Shown here piece after piece: positions 1 to 9,821 of a stretch of 64,000 bases of DNA. Every line of letters begins with the position of its first letter. Within the stretch, counting starts at the first letter, position 1. A model generated the notes under the pieces. That model did no database searches, was not told the origin of the DNA, and saw only the letters and a list, made by a program, of their open reading frames with translations. The position numbers and the translations under genes are program-made. The stretch lies in NCBI GenBank assembly GCA_031261455.1, contig JAISJP010000023.1:124001-188000 (forward strand). Direction: 5' to 3'. This stretch comes from Propionibacteriaceae bacterium. Its GTDB lineage: Bacteria > Actinomycetota > Actinomycetes > Propionibacteriales > Propionibacteriaceae.

Positions 1-1927
1 CCGCACGGTACGAACCCGTAGTGACGGCCTGCATGGACGCACCCGAGAACCAGTAGATGATAGCGCCGCCCGCGATCAGACCCAGCAGGAACGGGGCGTG
101 AATCAGGGACAGCTTGTCGGTGTTCTCGGTGAGCTTCTCGGTGAGGCTCATGATGATCGAGAAGATCATCGTGGTTGCGCCCACCACAGCGGTGCCGATG
201 AGGACTGGCTTTGCGGTGGCCTTAAAGGTGTTGCCCGCGCCGTCGTTCTCTTCAAGCAGACGCTTGGCGTGCTCCCAGTCAACGTCGAAACCGAAGTCGG
301 CCTTGATCTCGTCTTCGATGTTGGGGATGTCTTCAATGGTGGACAGTTCGTAGACGCTCTGCGCGTTGTCCGTGACCGGGCCGTAGCTGTCCACGGCGAT
401 GGTGACCGGGCCCATGCCCAAGAAACCGAACGCCACGAGACCGAACGCGAAGATGGCCGGAGCGATCATGAGCGCGCCCAAACCGAGGGTGGAGATCAGG
501 AACGCCACGCCCATGAGGCCGACGATTGCCAAGCCCAACCAGTAGGCCGAGAAGTTACCCGAAACCAAGCCGGACAGGATGTCCAGCGACGCGCCACCCT
601 TCTGGGCAGAAACCACAACCTCGCGCACATGCTTCGAGTTGACCGACGTGAACGCCTTGACCAACTCGGGGATGAGCGCGCCTGCGATGGTGCCGCAGGA
701 GATGATGGAAGCCAACTTCCACCAAAGGCTGCCGTCTCCAAGGTCGGAGATCAGCAGGTACGAGGTGGCGTAGGTGAGGGCGATGCAGACGGCAGAGGTC
801 AACCAAACAAGGTTTGACAACGGACGTTCAAAGTCCATGACATCCGAGTTGGCGTAACGCGCACGGGTGTAAAGGTTGTTGATGGCGTACGAGATGAACG
901 AGGCGATCACCATCACGATGCGGATGGTGAACACCCACACCAGCAACGTCACCTGAATAGCCGGATCGGAGACGCCGAGCAGCACGAACGTGATGAGCGC
1001 CACACCGGTAACACCGTAGGTCTCAAAGCCGTCAGCAGACGGGCCAACCGAGTCGCCAGCGTTGTCGCCCACGCAGTCCGCGATAACGCCAGGGTTGCGG
1101 GCGTCGTCTTCCTTGATCTTGAAGGCGATCTTCATCAAGTCGGAACCGATGTCGGCGATCTTGGTGAAGATACCGCCAGCGATACGCAGTGCGGACGCAC
1201 CCAGCGATTCGCCGATGGCGAAACCGATGAAGCACGAACCCGCAATCTCACCGGGCAAGAACACCAGGATGAGCAACATCATCATCAGTTCGAGGCTGAT
1301 CAGCACCATGCCAACGCTCATGCCCGACTGCATCGGGATGGAGTGGCAGGGGTACGGCTTGCCCTTGAGCGCCGCGTGGGCGGTGCGCGAGTTAGCGAAC
1401 GTGTTGACGCGAATGCCGTACCACGCGATGGCGTACGATCCGGCCATGCCAACCAGCGAGAAGGCGAGGATGATGAGCACCCGAGGTAGCGAGAAGCCGA
1501 CCAACGCCTTGTAGTAGACGAAGATGACGGTGCCGATGAACGCCCAAAGCAGCATCAGGAAACGCCCTTGCTGATACAGGTAAGACTTGCAGGTCTCATA
1601 GATGAGCTCGGAAACTTCCAACATCGCCTTATGGACGGGCATGTTGCGCAGTTTCGTGTACGTCACTAGGCCGAAGATCAGGCCGAGGGCGCAGATGATT
1701 AGGCCAGACGCCAACAGTTGCGAACCGTTGATGCCGCCAAAGAAGGTTACGGTTGATAGATCGGGAACGTGCAGGTTGGCTTCGCCGCCGACCTCATGGG
1801 TGCCTTCGCCGCCTCCCGGGGCACAGCCCGCCAAAGACAACAATACCCCGGCAACTAGTGCTATTTTGCCTAGTCCGGGGCGTTTAGTTTGACTCTGTGC
1901 GCCTTTAGCCGCGTCAGTCTTTGCCAC
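1..1927 (-). CDS. hppA: Membrane-bound ion-translocating pyrophosphatase (3' end outside window)
   Basis: Integral membrane pyrophosphatase that couples hydrolysis of inorganic pyrophosphate to H+ and/or Na+ export. The C-terminus is cut off by the window start, leaving about 642 residues of a protein usually near 700-800. The GTG at 1925-1927 follows a purine-rich AGAGAAGAGA stretch. The family signature is visible as DARNPGVIADC followed by GDNAGDSVGP and DGFETYG. The N-terminus looks like a lipoprotein signal (LLSLAGC). Where classical families have GNTT(A/K), this protein has GNTFKATAKP, with Lys at the position that usually marks potassium-independent enzymes. It belongs to the divergent subgroup also known in some Cellulomonas, Chlorobium and Bacteroides; the ion specificity cannot be read from sequence alone. 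Confidence 0.93.
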   Translation of the reverse strand, partial: MAKTDAAKGAQSQTKRPGLGKIALVAGVLLSLAGCAPGGGEGTHEVGGEANLHVPDLSTVTFFGGINGSQLLASGLIICALGLIFGLVTYTKLRNMPVHKAMLEVSELIYETCKSYLYQQGRFLMLLWAFIGTVIFVYYKALVGFSLPRVLIILAFSLVGMAGSYAIAWYGIRVNTFANSRTAHAALKGKPYPCHSIPMQSGMSVGMVLISLELMMMLLILVFLPGEIAGSCFIGFAIGESLGASALRIAGGIFTKIADIGSDLMKIAFKIKEDDARNPGVIADCVGDNAGDSVGPSADGFETYGVTGVALITFVLLGVSDPAIQVTLLVWVFTIRIVMVIASFISYAINNLYTRARYANSDVMDFERPLSNLVWLTSAVCIALTYATSYLLISDLGDGSLWWKLASIISCGTIAGALIPELVKAFTSVNSKHVREVVVSAQKGGASLDILSGLVSGNFSAYWLGLAIVGLMGVAFLISTLGLGALMIAPAIFAFGLVAFGFLGMGPVTIAVDSYGPVTDNAQSVYELSTIEDIPNIEDEIKADFGFDVDWEHAKRLLEENDGAGNTFKATAKPVLIGTAVVGATTMIFSIIMSLTEKLTENTDKLSLIHAPFLLGLIAGGAIIYWFSGASMQAVTTGSYRA

Positions 1928-2176
1928 TGGTCTCTTCTCTCTTCTTGGGCGGCGTTGGTGCCGTCGTCCAGCGATGAACAAAAACCCGTGTGGCTCATGA
2001 GCAACCGGCCCGAGCACTGCCTTTCCACGCGGAGACTGTTGTGTTTGCGAGACCGCGGACTAACTTTGTCCGTCTGCTCGCACCAGCTTGCGTTTGGGGC
2101 ACGTAAAACCGAACCGGTTTCATGTTCCACCAGGTAAAACAAGAGTCTAGCCTGTGAATGTCCCTCTTTGCGACAT

Positions 2177-4654
2177 TTAGACCACAAGTGAGCGGGACGC
2201 TATGCCTGCAATGGGTTGCAAAGCTGGCGTTCCGGAGCCATCGCGGCGGCCGGTATCGGGCGGCAGGTCGATGGGGGAGCCAGATGCCGCGTTGGCGACG
2301 GCTGGAGCTGCGCCCACCCAGCCAAGCAGTAGCACGTCCTCCCCCTTCAAGAAGCGGTGGCAGCGCACCCCGCCTGTGGCACGTCCCTTGCCGGGATACT
2401 CGCTGAATGGGGTGACCTTCACGTTGCCCGCCTGAGTGCCGGGAAGCGCATCCGAGGTGCCGGAGACGCTCACCACTACGGCGTGGGTGTGTCCTGGTGC
2501 GTCCGTGTCTGTGCTCGCGTCGGCGGCAACCGCACCGAACCAGATGGCCGACTGTCCGGGAGCAAGTTTGATACCGGCCATGCCGCCGGCGGCCCGTCCT
2601 TGTGGACGCACGCTTGTGGCCGGGAAGTGCAGTAGTTGTGCGTCGGAGGTGATGAACACCAGCTCATCGCTCTCGCGCGCCAGCGAAACCGCACCGACAA
2701 CGCTGTCACCGTCGTCCAATCGAATGATGTCCCACGAGTCTTTGGTGACAAGCTCTGGCGCTACCCGTTTGACTACGCCGTTCTTGGTGCCAACGGCGAG
2801 CAGCATGGATTCTGCGTCAAGGGGCGTCAAGCCGATAACGTTCTCGCCCGACTCCAGTGAGACCAACTCGGCGACGGGCGAGCCGCCCTTCAGGCTGGGC
2901 GCGGTTGCGGTCAGTGGGATGGTGGGCAGGTCGATGGCGGCGTAGCGGATGAGTCGTCCGGTGCTGGTCAACAACCCAAACTCGGAGTGTGTGGTGGTGG
3001 CGATGAGCGCCCGGATGGCGTCATGCCCCTCACGCGGCCCGTCACTCGGCAATGGGTCGGCGGTGTCAACGCGGGCCAGCAGAGCGGTGGTGGACAGCAA
3101 TACCTGGCACGGGCCGTCCGGAATCTCCAACTGGGTGGACAAAGCCGCAGCCCCACCCGCGACCTTCGCGGGAGCGCCCGAGCCTTCCAACAGGATGGTG
3201 CGGCGGGGATCGGCAAAGTTGGCAGCCACTTCGGCCAAGTCGTTTGACACCACGTCACTCAGCCGGGCGGGGGAGTCAACGATGGCTTGCAGGCCGGCGA
3301 TGCGCTCGGCCAACTCGTCCTGTTCAGTCTCCAGACGGATGCGCGAGAGCTTGGTGAGCTGACGCAGTTGCATGTCGAGGATGTAGTTCGCCTGAGTCAG
3401 GCTCAGTTGGTAGGCCTCCATCAAGCGGTTGCGCGCCTGACCCACCTCTTCGCTGCTGCGAATAATTGCGATGACCTCGTCGATGTCTATGATGGCAAGT
3501 AGCAGGCCCTCCACCAAGTGCAGGCGCGCCGTCGCCTTCTCAAGTTGGTATTGGGTGCGCCGCAGCGTGACCTCAAGCCGGTGCGTCAGGTAGACCTGCA
3601 GCATCTCTTTGAGACCAAGGGTGCGCGGCTGGCCGTCCACTAGGGCGACGGCGTTGACAGCAAACGAGTCCTCAAGCTTGGTCACCCGATACAGCTCGTT
3701 CAGCAACGCCTCTGCGTTGACGCCGTTCTTCACCTCAATGACCAGGTGAAGACCCTTGTCAAGATCGGTTAGGTCCTTGACATCAGAGATGCCGATAATC
3801 TTCTTGGCCTGGACCAACGTCTTGATCTGCTCAATGATTCGCTCTGGGCCGATCATGTGGGGCAGTTCAGTGATGACGATGCCACGCCGCCGTGGGCTCA
3901 CCTGCTCAATGCGGGCGGTGGCCCGGATGCGGAACGTGCCGCGCCCGGTTTCGTAGGCCTCACGGATACCGTCAAGGCCGATGATCTTGCCGCCACCGGG
4001 CAGGTCCGGGCCGGGCACAAAGCGCATCAGTTCGTCGAGCGTGGCGTCCGGGTTGGTGATGAGGTAGCGCAGCGCGCCCACAACCTCTCCAAGATTGTGA
4101 GGGGCGATGTTGGTCGCCATGCCCACAGCGATGCCTGTTGCCCCGTTGACAAGCAGGTTTGGGAACGCGGCGGGGAGCACCGACGGTTCCATCTCCTTGC
4201 CGTCATAGTTGGGACGGAAATCCACCGCGTCCTCGTCCAAACCTGCGGTCATCGCTAGGGCGGCCGGAGCCATGCGGCACTCGGTATAACGCATGGCGGC
4301 AGGTCCAGCATCAAGGGAGCCGAAGTTTCCGTGACCATCGATGAGCGTGAGGCGTTGCGTCCACCACTGTCCAAGACGCACCATGGCGTCATAGATGGCG
4401 GAGTCGCCGTGGGGGTGCAGCTTGCCCATGACCGAGCCGACGACGCGCGCGCACTTGACGTAGCTCTTGTCCGGGCGCAGGCCCTCGTCGTCCATCGAGA
4501 ACAGGATGCGCCGCTGCACTGGCTTCAGCCCGTCGCGGGCGTCGGGAAGGGCACGCGCATAGATGACGGAGTAGGCGTACTCAAGAAAGCCGGACTCCAT
4601 CTCCGCAGTGACATCCACGTCAATGACGCGCATCTCATCTTCGCTGGTGCTCAT
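2177..4654 (-). CDS. parC: DNA topoisomerase IV subunit A (GyrA/ParC family)
   Basis: Breakage-reunion subunit of a type IIA topoisomerase, 825 residues. The winged-helix and tower core is intact: quinolone-region motif [11 protein letters not shown], and catalytic tyrosine Y123 in AAMRYTECR. The C-terminal beta-propeller is shorter than GyrA's and lacks a canonical GyrA box (QRRGGKG); it ends with a [11 protein letters not shown] segment typical of actinobacterial ParC. The ATG at 4654 is preferred over 4678 because AGGAG lies just upstream and [10 protein letters not shown] resembles family starts. It is transcribed divergently from the phosphodiesterase gene; parE is not in the window. A second GyrA-like paralogue is the alternative, judged less likely. 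Confidence 0.92.
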   Translation of the reverse strand: MSTSEDEMRVIDVDVTAEMESGFLEYAYSVIYARALPDARDGLKPVQRRILFSMDDEGLRPDKSYVKCARVVGSVMGKLHPHGDSAIYDAMVRLGQWWTQRLTLIDGHGNFGSLDAGPAAMRYTECRMAPAALAMTAGLDEDAVDFRPNYDGKEMEPSVLPAAFPNLLVNGATGIAVGMATNIAPHNLGEVVGALRYLITNPDATLDELMRFVPGPDLPGGGKIIGLDGIREAYETGRGTFRIRATARIEQVSPRRRGIVITELPHMIGPERIIEQIKTLVQAKKIIGISDVKDLTDLDKGLHLVIEVKNGVNAEALLNELYRVTKLEDSFAVNAVALVDGQPRTLGLKEMLQVYLTHRLEVTLRRTQYQLEKATARLHLVEGLLLAIIDIDEVIAIIRSSEEVGQARNRLMEAYQLSLTQANYILDMQLRQLTKLSRIRLETEQDELAERIAGLQAIVDSPARLSDVVSNDLAEVAANFADPRRTILLEGSGAPAKVAGGAAALSTQLEIPDGPCQVLLSTTALLARVDTADPLPSDGPREGHDAIRALIATTTHSEFGLLTSTGRLIRYAAIDLPTIPLTATAPSLKGGSPVAELVSLESGENVIGLTPLDAESMLLAVGTKNGVVKRVAPELVTKDSWDIIRLDDGDSVVGAVSLARESDELVFITSDAQLLHFPATSVRPQGRAAGGMAGIKLAPGQSAIWFGAVAADASTDTDAPGHTHAVVVSVSGTSDALPGTQAGNVKVTPFSEYPGKGRATGGVRCHRFLKGEDVLLLGWVGAAPAVANAASGSPIDLPPDTGRRDGSGTPALQPIAGIASRSLVV

Positions 4655-4772
4655 GCATCTCCTGACTTTGGCCCACACTGACGTCTAACCTAACCATTTT
4701 GCCTGATTTCTCTCGGTGAGGACGCCTTGGCGCGCCGCGTCTGTGCTCTAAGAGCGCATTCCACGTGGCAAA

Positions 4773-5945
4773 ATGGTGGTTGTGAACGATATGCCGGTGC
4801 TGCCTGACTACCAAGGCAGGTCTCTGGCTGGCGTCATGACCTCTGTCGCAGCCCATCTTGCCCCCGCAGCAGGTTTTACTGACGTGTTTGGGTTGCCCCA
4901 AGCGCGCCACTACGTCGTCTTGCTGGTGGACGGTCTGGGTTGGCACAACCTAGCGGCGTCCCTCGCTCACGCCCCCTACTTGGCGGGCATCTTTGGGGAC
5001 GGGATACGTGTGACCAGCAGTGCTCCCTCCACCACCGGAACGGCGATCCCGTCGCTGACTACGGGTGTTGCTCCCGGGCTACATGGCCTGGTGGGCTACC
5101 GGTTCCGCCCCACACCGGACGCCAAAGGCATGAACGCGCTCAGTTGGGAGGGCGGACCGGACTCGCTTGATGCATTCCGCTTGGCTCCCACGGTCTTCTC
5201 CCGGCTTGCTGACTGGGGAGTTCGGGTCAACGACGTCTCGCTTACGCGGTTTGCGCAAACTCCACTGACGCGCATCGCCTTCGACGGTGCCACTTTCGTT
5301 CCGGTCGAAAACGAGAACGATGCGAGCGGACGAGTAAGCCAGGCTGTGGACGTGGTGTGCTCCGGCGGGCCGTCCCTCACCTACATCTATGAACGCGGCC
5401 TCGACCACACCGGACATCCGCGCGGGTGGCGCAGTCAGTCGTGGACCACGAAGCTCAGCCTGATCGACGATGCCATCGAGCGCTTTGTCACCCAGACCAC
5501 CGGCGAAGACGTCTGCTTGCTCATCACCGGCGACCACGGCATGGTGGATGTGCCCGAGACGCACAAGCTCTTTGTTGAGGACGATTCCCGGCTGGGCAGT
5601 GATGTGGAGTTGCTCGAAGGCGAGGCCCGGTTCCGACACATCTACACCGACCGCGCGTCCGATGTCGTTAAGCGGTGGGCGAAGGTGCTGGGCGAGCGCG
5701 CCTGGGTGTATCGCCGTGAAGAAGCCATTGAGATGGGGCTGTTTGGCGCGTATGTGTCTCCCGCGGTTCGGGAGCGTCTAGGCGACTGTTTGGTGGCGAT
5801 GCGCGATGATTGGGCTGTGGTGACGCATGTCTGGCCCGGTGAAGCTAAACTCATCGGGATGCACGGATCGCTGACCCCCGAAGAGATGTACGTTCCGCTG
5901 CTGATTGAGCACGAGACGCGTGACGATGAAGGAAATCGAGGCTAA
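4773..5945 (+). CDS. Alkaline phosphatase superfamily phosphodiesterase / nucleotide pyrophosphatase
   Basis: Probable type I phosphodiesterase/nucleotide pyrophosphatase, 390 residues. Metal-ligand and nucleophile motifs of the alkaline phosphatase superfamily are present in order: LLVDGLGWHN (Asp53), SSAPSTTGTA with the nucleophilic Thr near residue 87, GLDHTGHPRG, and ITGDHGMVDVP near residue 250. There is no signal peptide, so it is probably cytoplasmic. Its stop codon lies 7 bases before the likely thymidine kinase start, suggesting co-transcription. The family is common in actinobacteria, but its physiological substrate is not known from sequence. ATG 4773 is accepted; the nearby GTG 4785 and ATG 4791 are alternatives. 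Confidence 0.85.
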   Translation: MVVVNDMPVLPDYQGRSLAGVMTSVAAHLAPAAGFTDVFGLPQARHYVVLLVDGLGWHNLAASLAHAPYLAGIFGDGIRVTSSAPSTTGTAIPSLTTGVAPGLHGLVGYRFRPTPDAKGMNALSWEGGPDSLDAFRLAPTVFSRLADWGVRVNDVSLTRFAQTPLTRIAFDGATFVPVENENDASGRVSQAVDVVCSGGPSLTYIYERGLDHTGHPRGWRSQSWTTKLSLIDDAIERFVTQTTGEDVCLLITGDHGMVDVPETHKLFVEDDSRLGSDVELLEGEARFRHIYTDRASDVVKRWAKVLGERAWVYRREEAIEMGLFGAYVSPAVRERLGDCLVAMRDDWAVVTHVWPGEAKLIGMHGSLTPEEMYVPLLIEHETRDDEGNRG

Positions 5946-5952
5946 AACACAA

Positions 5953-6609
5953 GTGGCAGAGTTGGTGTTTTTCGGCGGCCCGATGGACTCGGGCAAGTCC
6001 ACCCTGGCGTTGCAGATGGCGCACACCCAGTCGGCGCATGGGCGCAAAGGCCGGCTGTTCACGTCCCAAGATCGCGCTGGGCAGGCGCATATCACGTCGC
6101 GCATCGGCCTGGAGCGAGACGCCATCGAGGTTGGTCTCGACTTCTCGTTTCGTCGCTACGTGTTCACCGAACTGGAGGCCGGACGCCGCATCGACTTTCT
6201 GATCTGCGACGAGGCCCAGTTCTACCAACCCGAGCAGATCGACGACCTAGCCCGCCTAGTTGACGAGCTAAACATCGACGTATTCTGCTTCGGCATCATG
6301 AGCGACTTCCGTTCGCTGATCTTTCCCGGATCGAAGCGACTGGTGGAACTCTCCGACCGGGTGGAGCCGCTGCCGGTGCAGCCGCTCTGCTGGTGCGGAC
6401 GCAAAGGCACTCACAACGCGCGCGTCATCAACGGAGCCATGATCACCGAGGGCGAGCAGGTGCTGGTGGGGGACACTGGCGACGGCACGGATAGCGCTCC
6501 CGACGAGGTTCATTACGAGGTGCTGTGTCGCATTCATCACCGGGCACACCAGCCCAAAGGTTGGATGGGGGCCACCCTGAGCCCGCTCACCCTGTTTGAA
6601 GAGAGCTAG
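5953..6609 (+). CDS. tdk: Thymidine kinase, type II
   Basis: Phosphorylates thymidine to dTMP in the pyrimidine salvage pathway; about 218 residues. It has a P-loop (GPMDSGKST, residues 9-17), the catalytic DEAQF segment, and a zinc ribbon made from CWCGRKGT and a downstream CRIHH. The frame is open upstream to a TTG at 5905, but GTG 5953 is preferred: it lies just after the upstream stop, has GAGG before it, and gives a start (AELVFF) like other family members. ATG 5926 is the alternative. Many relatives have GPMDCGKS, so the Ser is a mild variant. Translation is probably coupled to the upstream phosphodiesterase gene. Confidence 0.92.
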   Translation: MAELVFFGGPMDSGKSTLALQMAHTQSAHGRKGRLFTSQDRAGQAHITSRIGLERDAIEVGLDFSFRRYVFTELEAGRRIDFLICDEAQFYQPEQIDDLARLVDELNIDVFCFGIMSDFRSLIFPGSKRLVELSDRVEPLPVQPLCWCGRKGTHNARVINGAMITEGEQVLVGDTGDGTDSAPDEVHYEVLCRIHHRAHQPKGWMGATLSPLTLFEES

Positions 6610-6680
6610 ACCCTGCGTCAGCGACCGGTCATTAGACCTAGTCAACAGTTTTGGCGCTGAGTGTCTGGCTGAGACTCACA

Positions 6681-6773
6681 GTTTTTCGGGTGTGGACTCT
6701 CGGCTGTGCCTATTAGTTCTTCGGGTGTGGACTCTCGGCTCTGCCCATTAGTTCTTCGGGTGGGGACTCTCGA
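6681..6773. repeat. 35-bp tandem direct repeat at the 3' end of sepH
   Basis: Three head-to-tail copies of a 35-bp unit (6681-6715, 6716-6750, and a partial copy from 6751) share the core TTCGGGTGTGGACTCTCGG. The third copy lies in the last codons of sepH, and the sepH stop codon (6748-6750) falls at a unit boundary. Because 35 is not a multiple of three, each copy would be read in a different frame. Confidence 0.9.
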
Positions 6774-7761
6774 ACATAATCTCATCCCAAGAGGGGACGG
6801 AGGCGCGTTTGCGCTTGCCCTTCTTGGCGGGGACGGCGGGCTTTTCGGGGGCAGGCTCGGGTTCAGTCTTTGCTGGCTGGGGTTCAACGTCAACCAGATC
6901 GTCAGCAGCCTCAGGCAATTGATCCGACTGTTCCGGTATGGGCAGATCAGCGGGTACGTCGAGCGGTAGTTGCTCGGAGTCCTCAGGCTTGGTGAGACCA
7001 ACGTAGATGCTCACGGAGTCTTCATTGATGCTGGCGATCATGCCGGTGAGCACGTCCATGCTGGGGTTGGTGTTGACGATCTCGTAACGTCCGTCAATCA
7101 AGTCAAGATCGCCGGGCATGTAGTCGGGCAGATCATCGAAAGCGGGGGTCAGGCTGTACGTGTTCGTGCTTCTCGCATCACCGGGGACATGCGGGCGACG
7201 CAAGCCCGAGCCGACCAAGCCCGAGCCGACCGAGGTGGGGTAGAACCCGTATCCCCGCTTGTCTTGCAGATCGAGAGTGGGCTCATCATCCGGGTTTCCA
7301 GCGTAGGCGCGCCCGCGCAAGGGCTGGGGCCCGTGGCTTGCGCTGGACTCGCTCAACAGCCAGCGGGCGTCATCGTTTGAGGCCACCGAGTAGCGTCCAC
7401 GCGGATCGAACCGGAATAGAGCGTCATGTGTCGCCGAACCAGACTTGTAGCTCGCCTTAATGCTCCACAGTCGGTCTAGCCCTCGCCATGCGTCCCACGC
7501 CACCAAGGTGGGGTCTATTCCCCTGCTGGCGAGACGGTCGGAGACAACGTCATCCAAGGTACGGTGTGGCATCGGCTCGCCGGAACGGCGCACCTGCGCG
7601 CCGCGAGCCTGTTGGGTGGCGTAGGAACGTTCGGCCAACACTGGGGACGCAAACGCGCTGATCGCGCTGCTCGCAACCCCCGCTACGCGGGCAACCTCAT
7701 CTACCGACTCGCCGGCGCGAATCCTAGTCTGGATCTCGCGCGGAGTCAGTGACATCTCCAT
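6748..7761 (-). CDS. sepH: Septation protein SepH (DUF3071)
   Basis: Actinobacterial cell-division protein that binds FtsZ and promotes its assembly; 337 residues. The N-terminal DUF3071 region contains a helix-turn-helix-like segment (SVDEVARVAGVASSAISAF) followed by the conserved RGLDRLWSIKASYKSG region. The C-terminal third is a low-complexity Pro/Glu/Lys-rich tail (PEPAPEKPAVPAKKGKRKR), as in known SepH proteins. The last codons lie in a 35-bp tandem repeat, so the C-terminal tail may be variable among strains. It is transcribed convergently with thymidine kinase. Confidence 0.9.
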   Translation of the reverse strand: MEMSLTPREIQTRIRAGESVDEVARVAGVASSAISAFASPVLAERSYATQQARGAQVRRSGEPMPHRTLDDVVSDRLASRGIDPTLVAWDAWRGLDRLWSIKASYKSGSATHDALFRFDPRGRYSVASNDDARWLLSESSASHGPQPLRGRAYAGNPDDEPTLDLQDKRGYGFYPTSVGSGLVGSGLRRPHVPGDARSTNTYSLTPAFDDLPDYMPGDLDLIDGRYEIVNTNPSMDVLTGMIASINEDSVSIYVGLTKPEDSEQLPLDVPADLPIPEQSDQLPEAADDLVDVEPQPAKTEPEPAPEKPAVPAKKGKRKRASVPSWDEIMFESPHPKN

Positions 7762-7885
7762 GGATTACAACTTAGCGCGTCTGTCCGCAAAATGGCACAT
7801 AGGCCCACCGGTTAGGCCCGAAACTCTCAACCGCAGGCTCACAGCCTATTCTGGGTGCCACACTAAGGCGACACTTAGGAATATC

Positions 7886-7916
7886 TTGCACACTTGAGCT
7901 GTTTGTGGTGTAGCAT
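7886..7916 (+). promoter_or_regulatory. Possible sigma-70-type promoter for the DUF4193 gene
   Basis: TTGCAC (7886-7891) and TAGCAT (7911-7916) resemble -35 and -10 boxes, with a 19-base spacer that is longer than ideal. The surrounding AT-richer stretch lies between sepH and the DUF4193 gene, which are divergent. This is a weak call from sequence alone. Confidence 0.25.
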
Positions 7917-8016
7917 TCCCGCGTTACGTGTGTTTGACGGAAGAACTTGAAAGAAACCGCCCCTACGCGTAAACATGACGGTGAATGCGAGAGTTGGAAG
8001 GTACGGAGGACAAATA

Positions 8017-8313
8017 ATGGCTACCGATTACGATGCCCCGCGCAAAGGCGAGGAAGAGCTACCCGAAGATTCGCTCGAGGAGCTGACAAGCCGGCGCAAC
8101 GACAAAGAGTCCGGCACAGTTGATGTTGACGAGGCGGAGGCCGCCGAGTCGTTCGAGCTTCCTGGCGCTGATTTGAGTCACGAGGAACTGACCGTGCAGG
8201 TGCTTCCCCGGCAAGCAAACGAGTTCACCTGCGCAAGCTGTTTTCTGGTGAAGAGTCGCACCCAGATCGCCAAGACGAGCGGTGCCAACGAGTACTGCGT
8301 CGACTGCGTCTAA
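8017..8313 (+). CDS. DUF4193 domain protein, small zinc-ribbon protein
   Basis: Small acidic protein of 98 residues found across actinobacteria, of unknown function. Two CxxC pairs (C72/C75 in CASC, C94/C97 in CVDC) form a probable zinc ribbon at the C-terminus. The N-terminal half is Asp/Glu-rich and probably flexible. ATG 8017 has an excellent ribosome binding site (GGAGGACAAATA) and is clearly better than the open-frame start at 7975. Members of this family are strongly conserved near dut and DUF3710 genes, and that neighbourhood is seen here. Confidence 0.9.
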   Translation: MATDYDAPRKGEEELPEDSLEELTSRRNDKESGTVDVDEAEAAESFELPGADLSHEELTVQVLPRQANEFTCASCFLVKSRTQIAKTSGANEYCVDCV

Positions 8314-8322
8314 AGTAGCCCG

Positions 8323-8577
8323 CTACAGCTTGACCTTTAGGTCCTTTGGGGAGCGGTTGAAGCGACTGCCACCGAACCTGTTGACCAGCACCTGCACCGC
8401 GATGAGCGTGGCGGTGCTGACAACAGCGTAACCAATTGCCGAACGCGCAGGAATGTCTGGGTCGTTTGGGTTGGGGGGCTGTTGGCCTGTGGCAAACGCC
8501 CATCCGGCATTGACCACGCGGGCGGCTGCAATTGCCGCGCCGGTTCCTAGCGCGGCCACAATCATCTTTCCAAACAC
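8323..8577 (-). CDS. DUF4235 family small membrane protein
   Basis: Short protein (84 residues from GTG 8577) with an N-terminal hydrophobic, Ala/Gly-rich helix ([17 protein letters not shown]) and a second one ([21 protein letters not shown]), matching the DUF4235 pattern of two transmembrane segments. GTG 8577 is chosen because GAAGGGA lies nine bases upstream; the frame is open to 8613. It is divergent from dut, with about 80 bases between them for promoters. Its function is not known. Confidence 0.8.
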   Translation of the reverse strand: MFGKMIVAALGTGAAIAAARVVNAGWAFATGQQPPNPNDPDIPARSAIGYAVVSTATLIAVQVLVNRFGGSRFNRSPKDLKVKL

Positions 8578-8657
8578 GAAAAGTCGTCCCTTCTGGTGCG
8601 TATCGTCTATCAACTTCTAGACTACCGCGAAAAGGGGGCACGCCATATGATGGTTGT

Positions 8658-9122
8658 GTGTTACTTGCCGTCGAAATCAAACAGCTAGATACCGATCTGC
8701 CCCTTCCCAGCTATGCGCGCGACGGTGATGCCGGTGCCGACCTGATGGCAACCGAGGACGTGGAGTTGGCTCCCGGAGAGCGTCACATGGTTGGCACGGG
8801 CGTTGCGCTCGCCATCCCTGAGGGCTACGCCGCGTTTGTCCATCCGCGCTCTGGATTGGCGGCCAGGCAGGGGCTCACCATCGTCAACGCTCCTGGAACC
8901 ATTGACGCTGGTTATCGGGGCGAGATCAAGGTCTGTCTGCTCAACACGGACCGGGAAACTCCGATCAGCATCAAACGGGGGGACCGTATCGCTCAACTGG
9001 TCATTCAGCCTGTGGTTCAGGCCCAGTTTGTGCAGGTGGCTGAGCTTCCTGACTCCGAGCGGGGCGCTGGCGGCTACGGCTCCAGCGGCGGCGTCGCGGC
9101 GTGGACCGATGGCGTGCGGTAG
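8658..9122 (+). CDS. dut: dUTP diphosphatase
   Basis: Hydrolyses dUTP to dUMP and pyrophosphate, keeping uracil out of DNA and feeding dTMP synthesis. It is a trimeric-type dUTPase of 154 residues with all five motifs: [40 protein letters not shown], and the C-terminal [10 protein letters not shown]. The frame is open well upstream, but homology to the family begins only at about GTG 8658, so the longer reading is not credible. The DUF3710 gene follows 9 bases after the stop, so the two are likely co-transcribed. Confidence 0.95.
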   Translation: MLLAVEIKQLDTDLPLPSYARDGDAGADLMATEDVELAPGERHMVGTGVALAIPEGYAAFVHPRSGLAARQGLTIVNAPGTIDAGYRGEIKVCLLNTDRETPISIKRGDRIAQLVIQPVVQAQFVQVAELPDSERGAGGYGSSGGVAAWTDGVR

Positions 9123-9131
9123 GGTAGCGGC

Positions 9132-9821
9132 ATGGCAGAAATTCGTACCAAAGACGATGATGACGATGGCCTCAGCGCCGCAATCGATAACTTCCTTGAC
9201 GGAGATGATGAGTGGACGCGCGTCGATGAGTCGAAAGACTGGCGTGAAGATGGGCCTTTTGACATCTCCGAGGTCGATCTAGATGCTGACGAGATTCAAC
9301 GACTCGACTTTGGGGCGCTCGTTGTCACCCCATTCGTCGGCATGAATCTGCAACTTCAGGTGAGCAACCGCGATCAGAGCATCCAGACGCTGCTGGTCTC
9401 GTACAAGGGCAGCGCCCTGCAGGTGTCGCTGCTGGCTGCGCCCGGCAACACCAACTATGTTGCCGAGACTCGCGAAGCCATTCTTGCTAACTCCGCTAGC
9501 AACAACGCCAAGGTCGAGGTGGTCACCGGGCCGCTGGGGGTGGAGATCAGGCAGCAGGTGCCGCTCACCCCTCCCGACGGACGCACGATCACGCAGAGTG
9601 CGCGCACATGGCTGGTGCAGGGTCCGCGCTGGATGCTGCGCGGCGTGCTGATTGGCGCTGCTGGCAAGGACGACGGTTTGGGTGAGCCAACGGAGATGCT
9701 TTACGAGTTCTTCTGCAATCTGGTGGTCAACCGTCCGGGCACGCCGTTGGCTCCGGGGTCAATCGTGCCGCTCACCCCTCCCGATGGGATCTTGGATCAG
9801 GTCAAGCCGGAAGACAAGTGA
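9132..9821 (+). CDS. DUF3710 domain protein
   Basis: Conserved actinobacterial protein of 229 residues, function unknown. It has a strongly acidic N-terminus (KDDDDDGLSAAIDNFLDGDD) and a globular beta-rich core that includes RTWLVQGPRWMLRGVLIG, a conserved block of the family. There are no signal peptide or membrane segments. It lies directly downstream of dut, an arrangement repeated in many actinobacteria, and its stop overlaps the GTG start of the following methyltransferase gene, implying a dut-DUF3710-methyltransferase operon. Confidence 0.9.
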   Translation: MAEIRTKDDDDDGLSAAIDNFLDGDDEWTRVDESKDWREDGPFDISEVDLDADEIQRLDFGALVVTPFVGMNLQLQVSNRDQSIQTLLVSYKGSALQVSLLAAPGNTNYVAETREAILANSASNNAKVEVVTGPLGVEIRQQVPLTPPDGRTITQSARTWLVQGPRWMLRGVLIGAAGKDDGLGEPTEMLYEFFCNLVVNRPGTPLAPGSIVPLTPPDGILDQVKPEDK

